A DNA stretch of 64,000 nt from Bos javanicus (GCF_032452875.1 NC_083880.1:54882829-54946828); one strand, 5' to 3'. Counted from the first letter of the stretch, positions 1 through 12,511 are shown. Numbers and translations: made by a program. The notes: a model not told the origin generated them from the sequence alone.

Positions 1-708
1 CAGGAGAGACCTGTTTGCATCAGGGTCGTAACCATGTGTGCACCCAGAGCTTAGGACTGAGCCCTGTAGACACTCGTACGAACACATGAGTGAATGAGTC
101 TGTGGATGACTGGGAAGCAGCAGGTATCTGCCACCCCCAAGACCCTCCTTTGGATGCCCCCTCCTTAGGCCAGGAGGCACCTTCCCCTGCCCTTGCCCTC
201 CACCCATGACCCCAGAGGTAGAGAAGCTTTACATGGTGCTCCTGGAAGTTGCTGGCCCGCCCAGTGGTGCCTGCGCATGAACCCTGGCCAGCTGCGGCTC
301 TCCTGATGGCCCCTCAGTCCCAACACACTGAGAGGGGTATCCCAGACCTCACAGGGCATTTTCCTGTACTTTCATATCCACTGAGCTGGTCCAGCTTTCC
401 CAGGCAGGTCCTTGGTGACGGCCAGTCAGATGAACAGGGAAACTGAGGCTTAAACCAGTTCCCCCAGGGGATCAGGGGCAGCTGAGCTCAAGATCCAGGG
501 CTTGATCTGCCCAACAGAGTAAGGGAGACTCCAGGCTGGGGAAGGGGACCTGTCCCTGAGCTCCCAGGCCCTGCTCTGACGACATGGGCTCTGCTCACTC
601 CAGGCACACTCTCTAGCCATGTGGCTTCTCCCTCCTGCTCCCACCCAACGTCACCTTCTGACCTCTCAGTGGATACCTCCTGCTCTGCACTCCCTCTAAA
701 GGCCCCCT
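1..708. other. Intergenic stretch, no gene seen
   Basis: I see no exon, RNA gene or recognisable young repeat here. Short open frames on both strands lack splice context and resemble no protein I know. The first BovB fragment begins at about 709. Confidence 0.5.
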
Positions 709-2531
709 CAGTCAGTTAAGTCGCAAACTCATGTCCGACTCTTTGCAACCCCATGGACTGCAGCACACCAGTCTTCCCTGTCCATCACGAACTCCCAGAG
801 CTTGCTCAAACTCATGTCCATACAGTTGGTGATGCCATCCAACCATCTCATCCTCTGTCATCCCCTTCTCCTCCTGCCTTCAATCTTTCCCAGCATCAGG
901 GTTTTTCCAATGAGTCGGTTCTTCATATCAGGTGGCCAAAGTATTGGAGCTTCAGCTTTAGCATCAGTCCTTCCAGTGAATATTCAGGACTGATTTCCTT
1001 TAGGATTGACTGGTTGGATCTCCTTGTAGTCCAAGGGACTCTCAAGAGTCTTCTCTAACACCACAGTTCAAAAGCATCAGTTCTTTGGCACTCAGCTTTC
1101 TTTACAGCCCAACTCTCACATCCATACACGACTACTGGAAAAACCATAGCTTTGACTAGATGAACCTTTGTCAGCAAAGTAATGTCTCTGATTTTTAATA
1201 CACTGTCTAGGTTGGTCATAGCCTTTCTTCCAAGAAGCAAGTATCTTTTCATTTCATGGCTACAGTCACCGTCTGCAGTGATTTTGGAGCCCCCAAAATA
1301 ATCTGTCACTGTTTCCATTGTTTCCCCATCTATTTGCCAGGAAGTGATGGGACCATGATCTTAGTTTCTTGAACATTGAGTTTTAAGGTAGTTTTTCACT
1401 CTCCTCTTTCACTTTCATCAAGAGGCTCTTTAGTTCCTCTTCACTTTCTGCCATAAGAGTGGTGTCATCTGCATACCTGAGGTTATTGATATTTCTTTCA
1501 GCAATCTTGATTCCAGCTTGTGCTTCCTCTAGCCTGGCATTTCGCATGATGTACTCTGCGTATAAGTTAAATAAGCAGGGTGACAATATACAGCCATGTC
1601 GTACTCCTTTCCCAATTTGGAATCAGTCTATTGTTCCACATCCAGTTCTAACTTGCTTACTGACCTGTATACACATTTCTCAGGAGGCAGGTAAGGTGGT
1701 CTGGTATTCCCATCTCTTTAAGAATGTTCCACAGTTTATTGTGATCCACACAATCAAAGGCTTTGGTGTAGTCTATAAAGCAGAAGTAGATGTTTTTCTG
1801 GAATTCTCTTGCTTTTTCTATGATCCAATGGATGTTGGCAATTTGACCTCTTGTTCCTCTGCCTTTTCTAAATCCAGCTTGAACATCTGGAAGTTCTTGG
1901 TTCACATACTGTTGAAGTCTAACTTGGAGAATTTTGAGCATTACTCTGCTAGCATATGAGATGAGTACAATTGTGCAGTAATTTGAGCATTCTTTGGCAT
2001 TGTCCTTATTTGGGATTGGAATGGAAACTGACTTTTTCCAGTCCTGTGGCCACTGCTGAGTTTTCAAAATTTTCTGGCATATTGAGTGTAGCACTTTCAT
2101 AGCATCATCTTTTAGGATTTGAAGTAGCTCAACTAGAATTCCATCACCTCCACTAGCTTCGTTAGTAGTGATGCTTCATAAGGCCCACTTGACTTTGCAT
2201 TCCAGGATATCTGGCTCTAGGTGAGTGATCACATCACTGCAGTTATCTGGGTCATTAAGATCTTTTTTGTATAGTTCTTTGGTGTATTCTTGTCACCTCT
2301 TCTTAGTATCTTCTGCTTCTGTTAAGTCCATACCATTTCTGTCCTTTATTGTGCCCGTCTTTGCATGAAATGTTCCCTTGGTTGCTCTCATTTTCTTGAA
2401 GATATCTCTAGTCTTTCCCTTTCTATTGTTTTCCTCTATTTCTTTGCATTGATCACTTAGAAAGGCTTTCTTATCTCTCCTTGCTATTCTTTGGAACTCT
2501 GCATTCAGATGGCTATATCTTTCCTTTTCTT
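709..2531 (-). mobile_element. BovB (RTE-clade) LINE fragment, 5'-truncated, dead
   Basis: A non-LTR retrotransposon fragment in reverse orientation; its 3' end lies at about 709. Translating the minus strand gives pieces of the reverse transcriptase. The fingers and palm region lies at about 2100-1657, with the AFDCVDH block. The YADD catalytic box follows at about 1475. A C-terminal piece ends near 1055. The frame is cut by several stops and shifts, so it cannot encode a working enzyme. RTE elements encode an AP-endonuclease plus reverse transcriptase; the endonuclease half is missing here. Confidence 0.9.
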
Positions 2532-2539
2532 CTTTGCCC

Positions 2540-3000
2540 CCTCAGTTCAGTTTAGTCACTCAGTCGTGTCCGACTCTTTGTGACCCCATGAACCGAAGCA
2601 CGCCAGGCCTCCATGTCCATCACCAACTCCTGGAGTCCACCCAAACCCATGTCCATTGAGTCAGTGATGCCATTCAACCATCTCATCCTCTGTCATCCCC
2701 TTCTCCTCCTGCCCTCAATCCCTCCCAGCATCAGGGTCTTTTCAAATGAATCAGCTCTTCGCATCAGGTGGCCAAAGTATTGGAGTTTCAGCTTCAACAT
2801 CAGTCCTACCAATGAACACCCAGGACTGATCTCCTTTAAGATGGACTGGTTGGATCTCCTTGCTGTCCAAGGGACTCTCAAGAATCTTCTGAAACACCAC
2901 AGTTCAAAAGCATCAATTCTTCGGCGCTCAGCTTCTTTATAGTCCAACTCTTACATCCATACATGACCACTGGAAAAACCATAGCCTTGACTAGAGGGAC
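2540..3000 (-). mobile_element. Second BovB fragment, 3' end only
   Basis: About 460 bases of the BovB 3' region, reverse orientation, directly abutting the preceding copy. It starts with the CAGTTCAGT-type tail and contains the C-terminal RT remnant on the minus strand. The 8-base string CTTTGCCC occurs at 2532-2539 and 3001-3008, immediately outside both ends. This suggests a separate insertion with a short target-site duplication, next to or at the edge of the older copy. Confidence 0.85.
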
Positions 3001-3008
3001 CTTTGCCC

Positions 3009-3527
3009 TCTCACCCTGTCACAAACCATCCTTCACCTCCTGTTCCCCAAGGTGACCGGGGTGATGGGATGTCAGCAGGGCCTGCACACAGTGGGGCTCT
3101 GCAAGCAGCGGCCTCCCTCTGTACTGCCCACCCTGCAGTGGTGCTCTGTGACCTGCCAGGTGGGGTCCTAGGCTGCGTGTCTCCTGCTCCTCTGCACCTG
3201 GCTGGTCCCACCGCTCCCACCCATGTGGCACTATTAACACAGGAACAAGTGTCTTATGATCAGCGTCCACATGTGTCTGGGACAAAGAGAGAGAGCCTGA
3301 ATAAAGCTGTGCCCCCCCTGTCACCCCTGGCCCCAGGATTACTGGTCCCTGCACAGTGTGGCAGCAAGCTCAGCCGTTGTCACCGGGGAGCAGCCGGCTG
3401 ATTTGTCCCCTAGCCTGGCTGGATAGTGGAGTCTTATTCTCTTTGGGAATGGGGGTGGGGGGTACAGGGCTGGGAGAACAGCAAGCCTGCGTGTCCTAGA
3501 GAGCATTTCAGCTTTCTCAAAATCAAC
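3009..3527. other. Intergenic stretch, no gene seen
   Basis: Mostly GC-rich, low-information sequence. No exon or repeat was recognised. Open frames on both strands are proline/alanine-rich composition artefacts. Confidence 0.4.
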
Positions 3528-4215
3528 TTCATTCTTATTAAACTAAACATGCTCTGACTATCCATACCATCCAGCAATCATGCTCCTTCTATTTACCCAA
3601 AGAAGTTGAAAGTTGAGTCCGCACCAAAACTTGCACGTGGATGTTTATAGCAGCCATATTCATAATTGCCTCAGGTTGGATGCAATCAAGATGTCCTTCA
3701 GCAGGTGATGGACAAACAAACTGTGATGCATGCAGACGGTGGAGTATTGAATAATATTCAATTGAATGGCATGAGAAAGAAATGAGCTATCAAGGCATGG
3801 AAAGACATAGAGGAATATAAGTGAGTGTTACGAAGTCAAAGAAGGCAACCTGAGAAGGCTGAAGACTGTGTGACTCCAGCTCTGTGACACTCTGGGAAAG
3901 GCAGAACTATGGAGGCAGTGAAAAGATCAGGGGTGGCCGGGGATGGGGGGGAGGGAGGGATGAATAGGTGGAGTGCAGAGGATTTTTAGGGCAGTGAAAA
4001 TACTCTGTATTTTCTGTATCTGTATGATGCTATAATGGTGGATACATGTCATGATACGTTTGCCCAAACCCGAAGAATGTACAACACAACAGTCCGCCCT
4101 GATGTGGACTGTGGACTCTGAGTGGTGATGACGTGTCAGTGCAAGTTCATCAGTTGTAACAAATGCACCATCTGGTGGGGGTTGGATAACAGGAGTGGGG
4201 GTGGGGCAGGGGCAG
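3528..4215 (+). mobile_element. Old L1 LINE 3' end
   Basis: The wording matches the 3' end of mammalian L1: an ORF2 tail (water-mark phrases such as 'catattcataattgcc' and 'tggacaaacaaactgtgatg') runs into the typical L1MA/MB 3' UTR with the 'ggcagtgaaaagatcag..ggtggcc' stretch. It is strongly decayed, with no open frame. The subfamily was not resolved. Confidence 0.7.
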
Positions 4216-4287
4216 CACAGGGGGCATATGGGGAATCTCCGTACTTCCTTCTCGTTTTGTTGTGAGCCTAAAACTACTCTAGCGTAT

Positions 4288-4560
4288 TAATTTTTAAAAA
4301 ACTTTATTGGGGTATAATTTGCATAAAACAAAATTCACACTTTTAAAGTGTAAGTTGATGGGTTTTGCCAAACAGGCACTCCCCTGTAATACCAACCACC
4401 ACAATGCCGTATAGAACATGCCCTCACCCTAGGAAGTTTCTGCCACCCTTTGTTCACCTGATCCCTGACCCTGGCAGCTTCCCACTGCCTCTGGCTGTTC
4501 CCTCTCTGGGCACTCTCCTCCTGGAGTCTGCTAGCGTCCCCTCCTAAGCCGCCCTCCCCC
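4288..4560 (-). mobile_element. Old L1 LINE 3' end, reverse orientation
   Basis: A T-rich start ('actttattggggtataattt') is followed by sequence typical of the reverse complement of an L1M 3' end ('accaccacaatgccgtatag'). It sits tail to tail with the L1 fragment on its left. Decayed and non-coding. Confidence 0.6.
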
Positions 4561-6195
4561 AGCGGGATGCCTGACATTCACTGCATCGCTGGGGTGTCAG
4601 AGGTCCTCTCCTCCCAAAGAGGTGTGGATGGCTTGTGGATGGTTCATCCACTTACCGTCGATGCACGGTGCGTTGCTAGAGACATGGAGACAGTGCTGCA
4701 GGGACCTCGGATCCCTGGGTTGCGGGATGGCTCTGAATTTCCCTTTATGGGGAACTAGAGCTTTCGTTCAGCTACTAACATGGTCCAGTTGGAGCCCAGG
4801 CCCAAGCCACTGACAAGCACAGTGAGCACCTCCTGGGGCAGACCCTGGTCCAGCCGCCATCATGAGGCCATGGCTCAGAGAGGTGGGGTGACTGGCCCAA
4901 GGTGAGCCAGCTCTTAAGGGGCAGAGTTGGGGCTCAAACCTGGCTGAGGTGGAGGGAGGGGGGCAGGGCTCAATTGGGCTGACCCTGGCTGCTTTGAGGG
5001 TCAACCCTGTCCCTGCCTCTGCCCTCCCCGTGGGGACACCCAGACACAGGCACACAAAGCCAAAGCCACACAGCCCACCCTCACATCTACAACCCCAACC
5101 TTGAACATAGCACACCACTCACACAACAAGAGCACACCAAACATGTGAAGAGACAAGCTGAGGCGTGAGCGCACACACGCATCTGCAAAGCTCCCGGCAG
5201 GCTAGAGCCTGGGGGTGCCCAATAGGCCACTGCTCCCCTGAGAGCCTGGGGTGGGGTTGGGGGGCAGCCGGCAGGGGCTTCACCAGGGAGCAGGAAGTGC
5301 CTCCTGGGACCTCACCAGGGCAGCTGGCCTAGAGCCCGGGTCCTCCCCCATGGAGCCCTGAGAACTCCCCGGGTTTCCCTCAGGTACCCCAAGGGAGGGC
5401 TCATGTGCAGAGTTGGGGGTAGGAATTTGGGTGTAGCTTAAGGGGGGTCAGGGTGAGGGAGTACAGGGTGGGGGCTTGTGGAGGAAGCAGGGGGGAGCCG
5501 AGGGGGAAGAGTATGGGGTGGCTGTGGCCCTTGGGCCAGCTCTTTTCTGCATGAGTGCAGCCACAGTGTCGCGAGCGGAGGACAAACACGGAAAACTGCA
5601 ATGCCCGGCTGCTCCTGTGCCCATGGTGGTGGCCCCTGGCCCAGCCCCACAGGGCACCCCAGGCCGCCCTGAGACCCTAGATGCCCACCCGCCTAGGCCA
5701 CCTGCCTGTTCTCTAGTGGGGGCTGGAGGAGCCAGTGAAAGGCAGGGGCCCCAACCCAGCAGGGCCACTGCCAACCCCACATCTAGATTCCATCTCCAGA
5801 GCTCCAATAGAGGCAGGCCTGTGGTCATCATCCCCAATTTACAGACAAGGAAACTGAGGCAGGACAGCTCAGTCCACGGGAGCCAGGGGAGAGGCTCTCT
5901 GCTCTCCTCCACCCGGAGGTGAGAACGCTCCTTCCTCCCCCAGCTCCCCTACAATCTGCCCCTGCCCTGCCCCTCACGTCCACTTCCAGGCTCTGGATTC
6001 TCCTTGCAAACTGCCCGGCTCCAGCCAGAGGCCCAGGCCGTGCGGAGATCATGGAGAAACAATCCTCTCTCTGTGAGGGTCAGACCCGACCCGTTCTGCC
6101 ACTTTCTGTGCGATGGCAGAACCCGTTGGGTGGGTTTGGGCCGGCTCTGCCTCCTCTCTGCTCCTGGCCGGGGGAATCAAAAACCTGTCAAGCGG

Positions 6196-6314
6196 GTTTG
6201 ACCAAAATTATGTCTTGTTCCCAAGCAAGTTCATAGTGCTGGTTTCCATCTCTCAGGCGGGAGCGTCCCAGAGCAGAGCGGAGGTCCCCGGAGGTCGATG
6301 CGGACACGGGACCA
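6196..6314 (+). other. Possible non-coding first exon of RBBP8NL
   Basis: The stretch ends in a strong splice donor (GTGAGTAC from 6315). It follows a less GC-rich block that looks different from its surroundings. The human gene has, to my recollection, an upstream non-coding exon, and the first coding exon here has an acceptor just upstream of its ATG (12426-12427), so a distal exon is expected. The choice of this donor is inference; other donors between here and 12 kb are not excluded. Confidence 0.2.
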
Positions 6315-6965
6315 TGTGAGTACCTGGGGGCCCCGGGGCCCCAGTGGCTTTAGTAGTTGGGGGCAGGGGAAGGGGCACAAGATCTGGGGTCACTGCGGGG
6401 TGCTAGCTACCAAGCGGAGAACCAGCCCCTGCTCGTGGGGGCTGGAGGAAGGGCCAGGCTGGAGTGGTGGCCACAGCCCCTGCTCTGGGGTACACGGTCC
6501 AGGGGACTGAGTGGGAGCACAAGCTGCAGCAAGCTTCCTGGGCAGACAGGCTGGGGGAGCCAAGGCTTGGAAGGCTGGGGTTGGCACTGCTGTGCTGGGA
6601 AGTCCCTGGGTCTTCTGGGGACACTGGGAACAGGCCGGGGGCCTGGCACTTCATCCTGGTCCGGCCTCACCGCCTGGATCCTCAGACAGGCTGCAGCTGG
6701 GGAATGAGGGCTGGAACGTGGTGCAGCCAGCCATGGCTCCCTGCAGGCCACTGTAGGACATCAGCTGCCCTCAGTTTGGTGTCCCCTGGGAAGCAGTGAC
6801 AAAAGGCTCCCAGGCCTCGGTCCTGCTCAGCCTCCCCCCGCCAGGCCTCAGGGAGGCGGCTGAGAAGTCGCAGTGGCCCTGGGCCGGCCCATCCTTGAGG
6901 AATCAGGTTGCAGGGCCCGCTGTTATCTGAGCCACCAGCGACACCTCGGCCTTGCTGAGCAAGTG

Positions 6966-7210
6966 CACACCTGCCTTGTGCCTCTGTGCATGTGTGCACA
7001 CACACATGCAATACTCGAGTATGGGCGCACACGTGCAAGCAGCTTTCCCCCGTCCTGCGCAGTGCCACGTGCAGTGGGGGGAGTGCACGCATGTGCACAC
7101 TTTTCTCTCATGCAGTAGTTGTTGGGATGTTGTTAGGATACCGTTGTGTCTGCACGTGTGGGCATCACATATGTATGCACATGTGTCATGGGTCTACGTG
7201 TCTGGTGATG
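6966..7210. repeat. CA/TG-rich alternating purine-pyrimidine tract
   Basis: An imperfect low-complexity region dominated by GTGCA, CACGTG and CACACA steps on both strands, without a clean unit. Such sequence favours Z-DNA and is often polymorphic. Confidence 0.6.
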
Positions 7211-9167
7211 CTAGAAACCATCCAGGCAATGGCACCTCTCAGGACCTGCCATCTGAGCTGGCCCAGGAGGTTGCAGGAGGCTGCACTGGCCATGTCCCTT
7301 GCGAGCTGGTGACTGTGGACTAGTGCCATCTCTCGGGGCCATAGAACCTTCATCTGCACAGTGAGGGCTGTCATGGCCACTCCACAGGCAACGTGAGCCC
7401 AGGGACTGACTACATGAGACGTTCCTGCCAGACGCCTGGATGTGGGGGCTGGCAGGCTGGCCCCTGACCACCTGCAGTCAACGAGCACTGGATGCCTGCC
7501 ACATGGAGGAGACCCGGCAGCCCAAGGGGTGCAGACTCCTCAGTCTCCAGGAGCTGGGCTAGGGCACTGCCATCGTTTTGTGGCCCAGGACACTGAGACA
7601 CAGTGGGAGAGAGACTCAGCTAAGGTGACCGGAGAAGAGGCTTCTCCCTCACCACGTGGGGCGTAGGGAGCCACCACCGGAGTCTCTGACCTGCTTCTTA
7701 CCTGTCCCTGAGTCTGTAGAATGGGTCAGTGAGTGCCAGAAGGCAGGGTGAGCTCCAATCACACCCGTGGGCTGAGCCAGGGCACACAGCAGGTGCTCCG
7801 TAAAGATCTGTGTGGGGACATGGAAAGGGCTTGGATGGTGTGCCCAGCCTCGGGAGGCCCCTGGTGACGGGCAGGCGGAGCATCCCTGGGTCACTCTGGG
7901 ACATGGTAGGAGACCTGCAGTGGGCGCTACACAGCGCAGAGAGCCCTGGCCCGGTGCTCGGCTCAGCGGATGCCCGGGGAACAAGGGCCATTGCTGTGGT
8001 TATCGCTGCACCATTGTCATCGTGTTACTCGCAGGTGGGTGGAGGGATCAACTGCAGAGAAGGTGCAGAAGTGGGGCCCTGGGGCTCCTGGACCAGAGGG
8101 CATGCTGGAGAAGAGGCCCCAACAAGAGAAAGCGGCCAGGGCCCTGCCGGCTGGCCCAGGAGCCGGGCAAGAAACTCTCCACCAAGGCTTTGGGGCTCAG
8201 TGGGCAGCACCCAGACCAGGGCGACAGCTGGAGCTCTGGTGGCCTTCTCTCTACATGGTGGCAGGGGCATTTCCCTGAGACACGGCCATGAAGATGCAGT
8301 GGTCCCTGAGTGTCCATGCAGGGCACGAGTGTGTATCATCAATGCTGGCATCTGAGACTCTGCTCTGAACTCAGGGGTGTTCTTGTCCTCCTGTAGAGGG
8401 CCTTGGTGGCACTTGAACTTGGGCTCCTGTAAGGAGCCCTGCTGGACCCCTGGGGCTCCCTGCAGGGACTGCTGCATGGGATGGATGCAGGGTCTCCATC
8501 TGCAGTTAGCTGAGTGCCTGCTGGGCCCTGGGCTGAGTACACACATCACCCGGAAGGCATCGTCTGGACACACGTATTTGGTGGGACACGCCCACAACAA
8601 CCTGAGGTGGCGGCGCGGTTACCTCAGATGAGGGACTCAGGCTCTGGGGACACACTAGTCCCGTCTACAGAGGCTCCAGGCAGGCCAGGGCGCACTGCGC
8701 AGGCTGACCTTGCCCAGGTGAGTGGCAGGTGCACAGGGTCACCAGTGTGCCTGACCCCTGCCCTGCCCTCCAACCTGCAGCTTCTAGGGCTCCACTCAGC
8801 AGAGATCGTCCAGCCTGGGTGTCCAGAGCAGGAGTAGGAGTGACCCTGGACCCTTGAGGAGCAGCCCTCAGGTCTCCTCTTCCAGTACCACCACCCCCAG
8901 CCCCCACAGTGGGCAACTCGGGCCACCCTCTCCAGTGCCCAGGGCCCCCAGGCCCAGAGGCAGCAGCCAAGACCCCACCCCATAACCTGCTCCCTCCTCC
9001 TGACACCACTGTAGCCCCCACCCCAGGCCTGGGGGGAGCCCTCCTGCCTTGAGTTCCCTGAGCCCCTCAGCGCCTCTCCCCTTAGTGGCTCTCAGCACAC
9101 CTGGCAAACACCAGGGAGGCCCCCAGGGAGGGCTGGCCCACCGTCCTCGGGCCGAGACCACATGCAC

Positions 9168-9498
9168 CTTTTAAAAATAATTTCATTTATGTTCATTTAC
9201 TTGTTTCTGTCTGCACTGGGTCTTTGTTGCTGCACAGGCTCTTCTCTAGTTTTGGCAAATGCGGCTGCTCTCTAGTTGTGATGCGCGAGCTTTTCATTGC
9301 AGTGGCTTCTCTTGTTGAGGAGCACAGGCTGCAGGCAGGCGGGCTTCAGTAGTTGCGGCTCCCAGGCTCTAGAGCACAGACTCCGTAGTGTGGCTTAGTT
9401 GCTCCACGGCACGTGGGATCTTCCTGGACCAGGGCTCGAACTTGTGTCTCCTGCACTGGCAGGCGGATTCTTATGAACTGAGCTACCAGGGAAGACCC
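9168..9498 (-). mobile_element. CHR-type tRNA-derived SINE, reverse orientation
   Basis: It reads as the reverse complement of the cetartiodactyl CHR SINE. It has the characteristic 'gttgctgcacaggctcttctctag' region, the 'cttcagtagttgcggctc' block, and at the right end the tRNA-like head with the B-box complement 'ggctcgaacttgtgtc' and terminal 'ctaccagggaagacc'. It is diverged from a young copy, so an old insertion. Confidence 0.75.
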
Positions 9499-12427
9499 CA
9501 CATGCGCTTTTACAGCTGAGGTTCTTCCTACCCACAACCACCAAATTCCTGTCAGCTGGGGACCCACCTCCTCATCCCTCCGCTGCTTCCTTGGACCCAA
9601 CCCCCCCTGCACTTTGAGGGTGGGGGCTGGGTCAAGGGCTGCCCCAGGAGACTGACTGTCCTCTTCTCCTTGGCCAAATGCCCTCTGTCACCTGCCGGCC
9701 CAGGGGAGCCACACCACCCCCATGGCACTGTTGCCAGTGGCTGGACAGCCCTGGTCATCCCTGGGAGATGTGAAGCTCCCAGCAGAATACACCTTCCTGC
9801 GAGATGTGAAGCTCCCAGCAGAATACACCTTCCAGCTGTGCTGCCCGTGCCTGGCCCCGGGTCTGTGTCCATGCTGCCCCCTGCCCATCAGAGACCCCAG
9901 AGGGGCAGCCAGGTGGGGCCTTTGGGTGGTTTGGAATAGAGAGGAGCCTGGGGTACCCAGACAGAGGAGGGTGTCTGGGCCCTTATCCACCTGGCTCCAC
10001 ACCACAGTGCTGTCATTAGGAACAATGTCGGCCTCTCACTCGGACCTGCGCCCAACCGCAGAGCCTCTCCTGGGCCTGGGGCACCGCAGGCTCCCAGGGG
10101 CGGCTCCTTCATGGGTGTTGGCCCAGCCCAGGGCCCATGGTAGACGCTGATAGGGAAGAACGGCCTGTCAGGCAGGTCTGGGTGGAATTTCAGGCACAAT
10201 GGCTTGGCCCTCCCCAGCTGGCCCACCTCCCCCTGCAGGGAGCCTGAGCCGAGGAGAGCTCCTCCCACAGTCCCGTCTCCCACCACCAGATGAAGATGGG
10301 AGAGCCAGCAGAGCAGGGCCACCTGGAGCACATCCCTGGTCCACAGAGGGCAAGGACATATCCTCAGCCCCAGGGAGAAGTCAAGCCCCGACTCCCGCTT
10401 CCCACTGGGCAGCCAGGGAGCATGACCTGATGTCTTTGGGCCTCAACTTCCCCATCTGGAAAGTGGGCTCCTTGCAGTGTGGTCAGGGTTAGATGGGCTC
10501 AGGAAGTGAGGCCCAATTATCATGTACACCCTACTACAGCCCTGGTCTCCCCCACCCTCTGCAATTCAGCATCTTGTCCCCTAACCTGCCAGGACACCCC
10601 TCTGGCTTCCAGCCTCAAGGAAGGGAACCCCACCAAGCTCCTCTCATTCCCAGAGCCCTCACCCACCCAACACACAGTCAGTAGGCAGAGACCTCCCCCT
10701 CTTCCCTGGCCATCTCTTGGGAGTGTCCCAGAGGCCAGGCATGTCTAAAACGAGTTTGGAGAGCCCCACCTTCCTGTCACTCCATCCGTCTAGCACATCC
10801 CTGCCTGTGGGCTCTGGTGGCCACTGTGAGACACAGGACCATTCTCTGTCCTCTTGCTGAGCCTGGGGTTTGAGGACCCAGCTGAGAGCCAGCCCCCTTG
10901 TCAAGTCCTCTTGGAAAGCTCCAGGACAGTGAGTGCTTGCCCCGGCCTGGCTTATCTTGGGGTCACAGGGCCTGCCCCCCTCAGTTGGCGGTCCCACTGC
11001 CAGGGCACCCAGCATCCAGCTTCAGAGAGCCCAGAGCAGCTGTGCCTCTTCTACACTTCCTGTGCATGACTCCTGCAGTGCGCTGGCCCCTACTCTGCTG
11101 TGTCTCGGAAGCAAACCGTAACAGCCCTGGATCGTCATCTCTCCTGCCACCGCTGGACACTACCAGCAGGCGCTGGAGGGTTTCCAGTCTGGGGACTGCT
11201 GATGCAAACACTCCGGTCTCTGAACGCAAGTGAGACCACACACCTCCTTCAGTGAGGAGCGGAGGAGGGGGCTGCGTGTGGCCTCGGGCAAGGCCGAAGG
11301 GGTCTTTGGGCAGAGGTTTCCAGGGTTTGTGAAGAGGCCCTCCTGGGGTGGTGGAGCACTGCGCCGGTTGGTGGTGGCCTGGGCCGAGGCAGGCTCTGTG
11401 AAGGAGGGAAAGTGAGGTTCTGGGCATGTGCAGACACAAAGCCAGGGGACCCCAGGGCTCCCTCCCCCTGGCCTGGAGGTGATGATGGCATGGGTCTGGG
11501 CTGGTGGCATCGCTGCTGACCTGGCTATGAGCTGTGGGTCTGACTTCACTGGGTGACAGACAGTGCCACAGAGCAATGGTGGCCTGTGGTACCCACCACC
11601 AGAGGTGTGCCACCAGGACTGAGGGGCTCTCACCCGGAGGAGGGTGGCGCCTGGCACCACAGTGAGGAACCTGATTCGGGGCTGAGCCCCAGGCTCACTC
11701 CCGGCTCTGAGCTGGACCCTGTGGGACCCGAGAGATACTCACCAGGCCCACTGGACGGGCCCTGTGGCCACTACCAGAGGGAAGAAAGTGCTGCTCAGAG
11801 GGGCCAGAGCTCACGGCAGTCACACAACGGGCAAGGTTATCTTGCTCCCAGCTTGGATTCTCACTCCCACAACCTTTTAAGTTTTAGCAAACGCTTCGTG
11901 GAGGTGAAACACAGGCAGGAAAAAGGGCCCAGGCCATGAGGGGCGGCTAGGTGGACTTCTGCCTGTGCACAGCCACCAGTTCCTACAGAGAAAATAGCCA
12001 GCCAATCCCCAAAGTCCCCACTGAGGCCCCACGGGGCCATCCATGCCACTGCGGGCACCTGAACCCTCCTGAGAGAGCTTTCCCACTGGCTGAACAAACT
12101 CTGGCTTACTGACCCGCCAGCTGTCGGCCGGCTTGGGCATCTCCAGTCTGGGGCTTCATCACAGGTCACGTGCACCCTCATGGTCCCAGCACCAAGTGGG
12201 AGCTGGTCCCCTCAGGCCATCTGCTTTGCTGTGAAGACTGGATTAGGGAGTTGAGATGAAGTGAGAATGTCCCATCCCTACAGGATGGACATACATGCCC
12301 CCCTTAGGCGTGGACAGGACCCAGTGGGTGGTCACAGGACAGGACTCCCACACCTACCTCCTGCACCCTGCAGCCCACAGACCCCTCCTGAGCCAATGTG
12401 ACTGTCCTACGGCTTCCTGCTCCACAG
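9499..12427. other. Gene-free region before the first coding exon of RBBP8NL
   Basis: No exon was recognised. It holds a 36-base tandem duplication (9765-9836) and a MIR-like remnant at about 10425-10485. Overlapping long open frames on the minus strand (about 10981-11660) are composition artefacts: I see no splice logic, signal or recognisable domain in them. Confidence 0.45.
9765..9836. repeat. 36-bp tandem duplication, two copies
   Basis: Units 9765-9800 and 9801-9836 are identical except for the base before the final GC (T versus A). The unit starts GAGATGTGAAGCTCCC. It falls in non-coding DNA and looks recent. Confidence 0.9.
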
Positions 12428-12511
12428 GCTGGAAACAGAGGGCCAGTAGAGGCCAAGGGGCCTTCCCCACACCTGGAGCACAGAGGACCCAGGGCCAGGG
12501 CCACGGGAGCC
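12428..12511 (+). other. RBBP8NL: 5' UTR part of RBBP8NL exon carrying the start codon
   Basis: A splice acceptor (CTCCACAG, AG at 12426-12427) lies 84 bases upstream of the ATG. The coding exon probably begins at 12428 with leader sequence and is preceded by at least one non-coding exon. The AG is read directly; its use is inferred. Confidence 0.5.

Larger units (their letters stand above)
4561..9167. other. Gene-free region upstream of RBBP8NL
   Basis: I found no coding exon. It holds MIR-like remnants at about 4855-4945 and 5815-5865 (the 'aaactgaggc' core, minus orientation). Alternating purine-pyrimidine CA/TG sequence runs at about 6966-7210. A possible promoter or first exon for the downstream gene lies near 6196-6314, listed separately. 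Many GC-rich open frames overlap on both strands and none shows splice-consistent conservation. Confidence 0.5.

Noticed and set aside
10981..11660. Long minus-strand open frames upstream of RBBP8NL
   Set aside because: No recognisable domain, no splice-consistent partners, and similar frames on the opposite strand; GC-driven.
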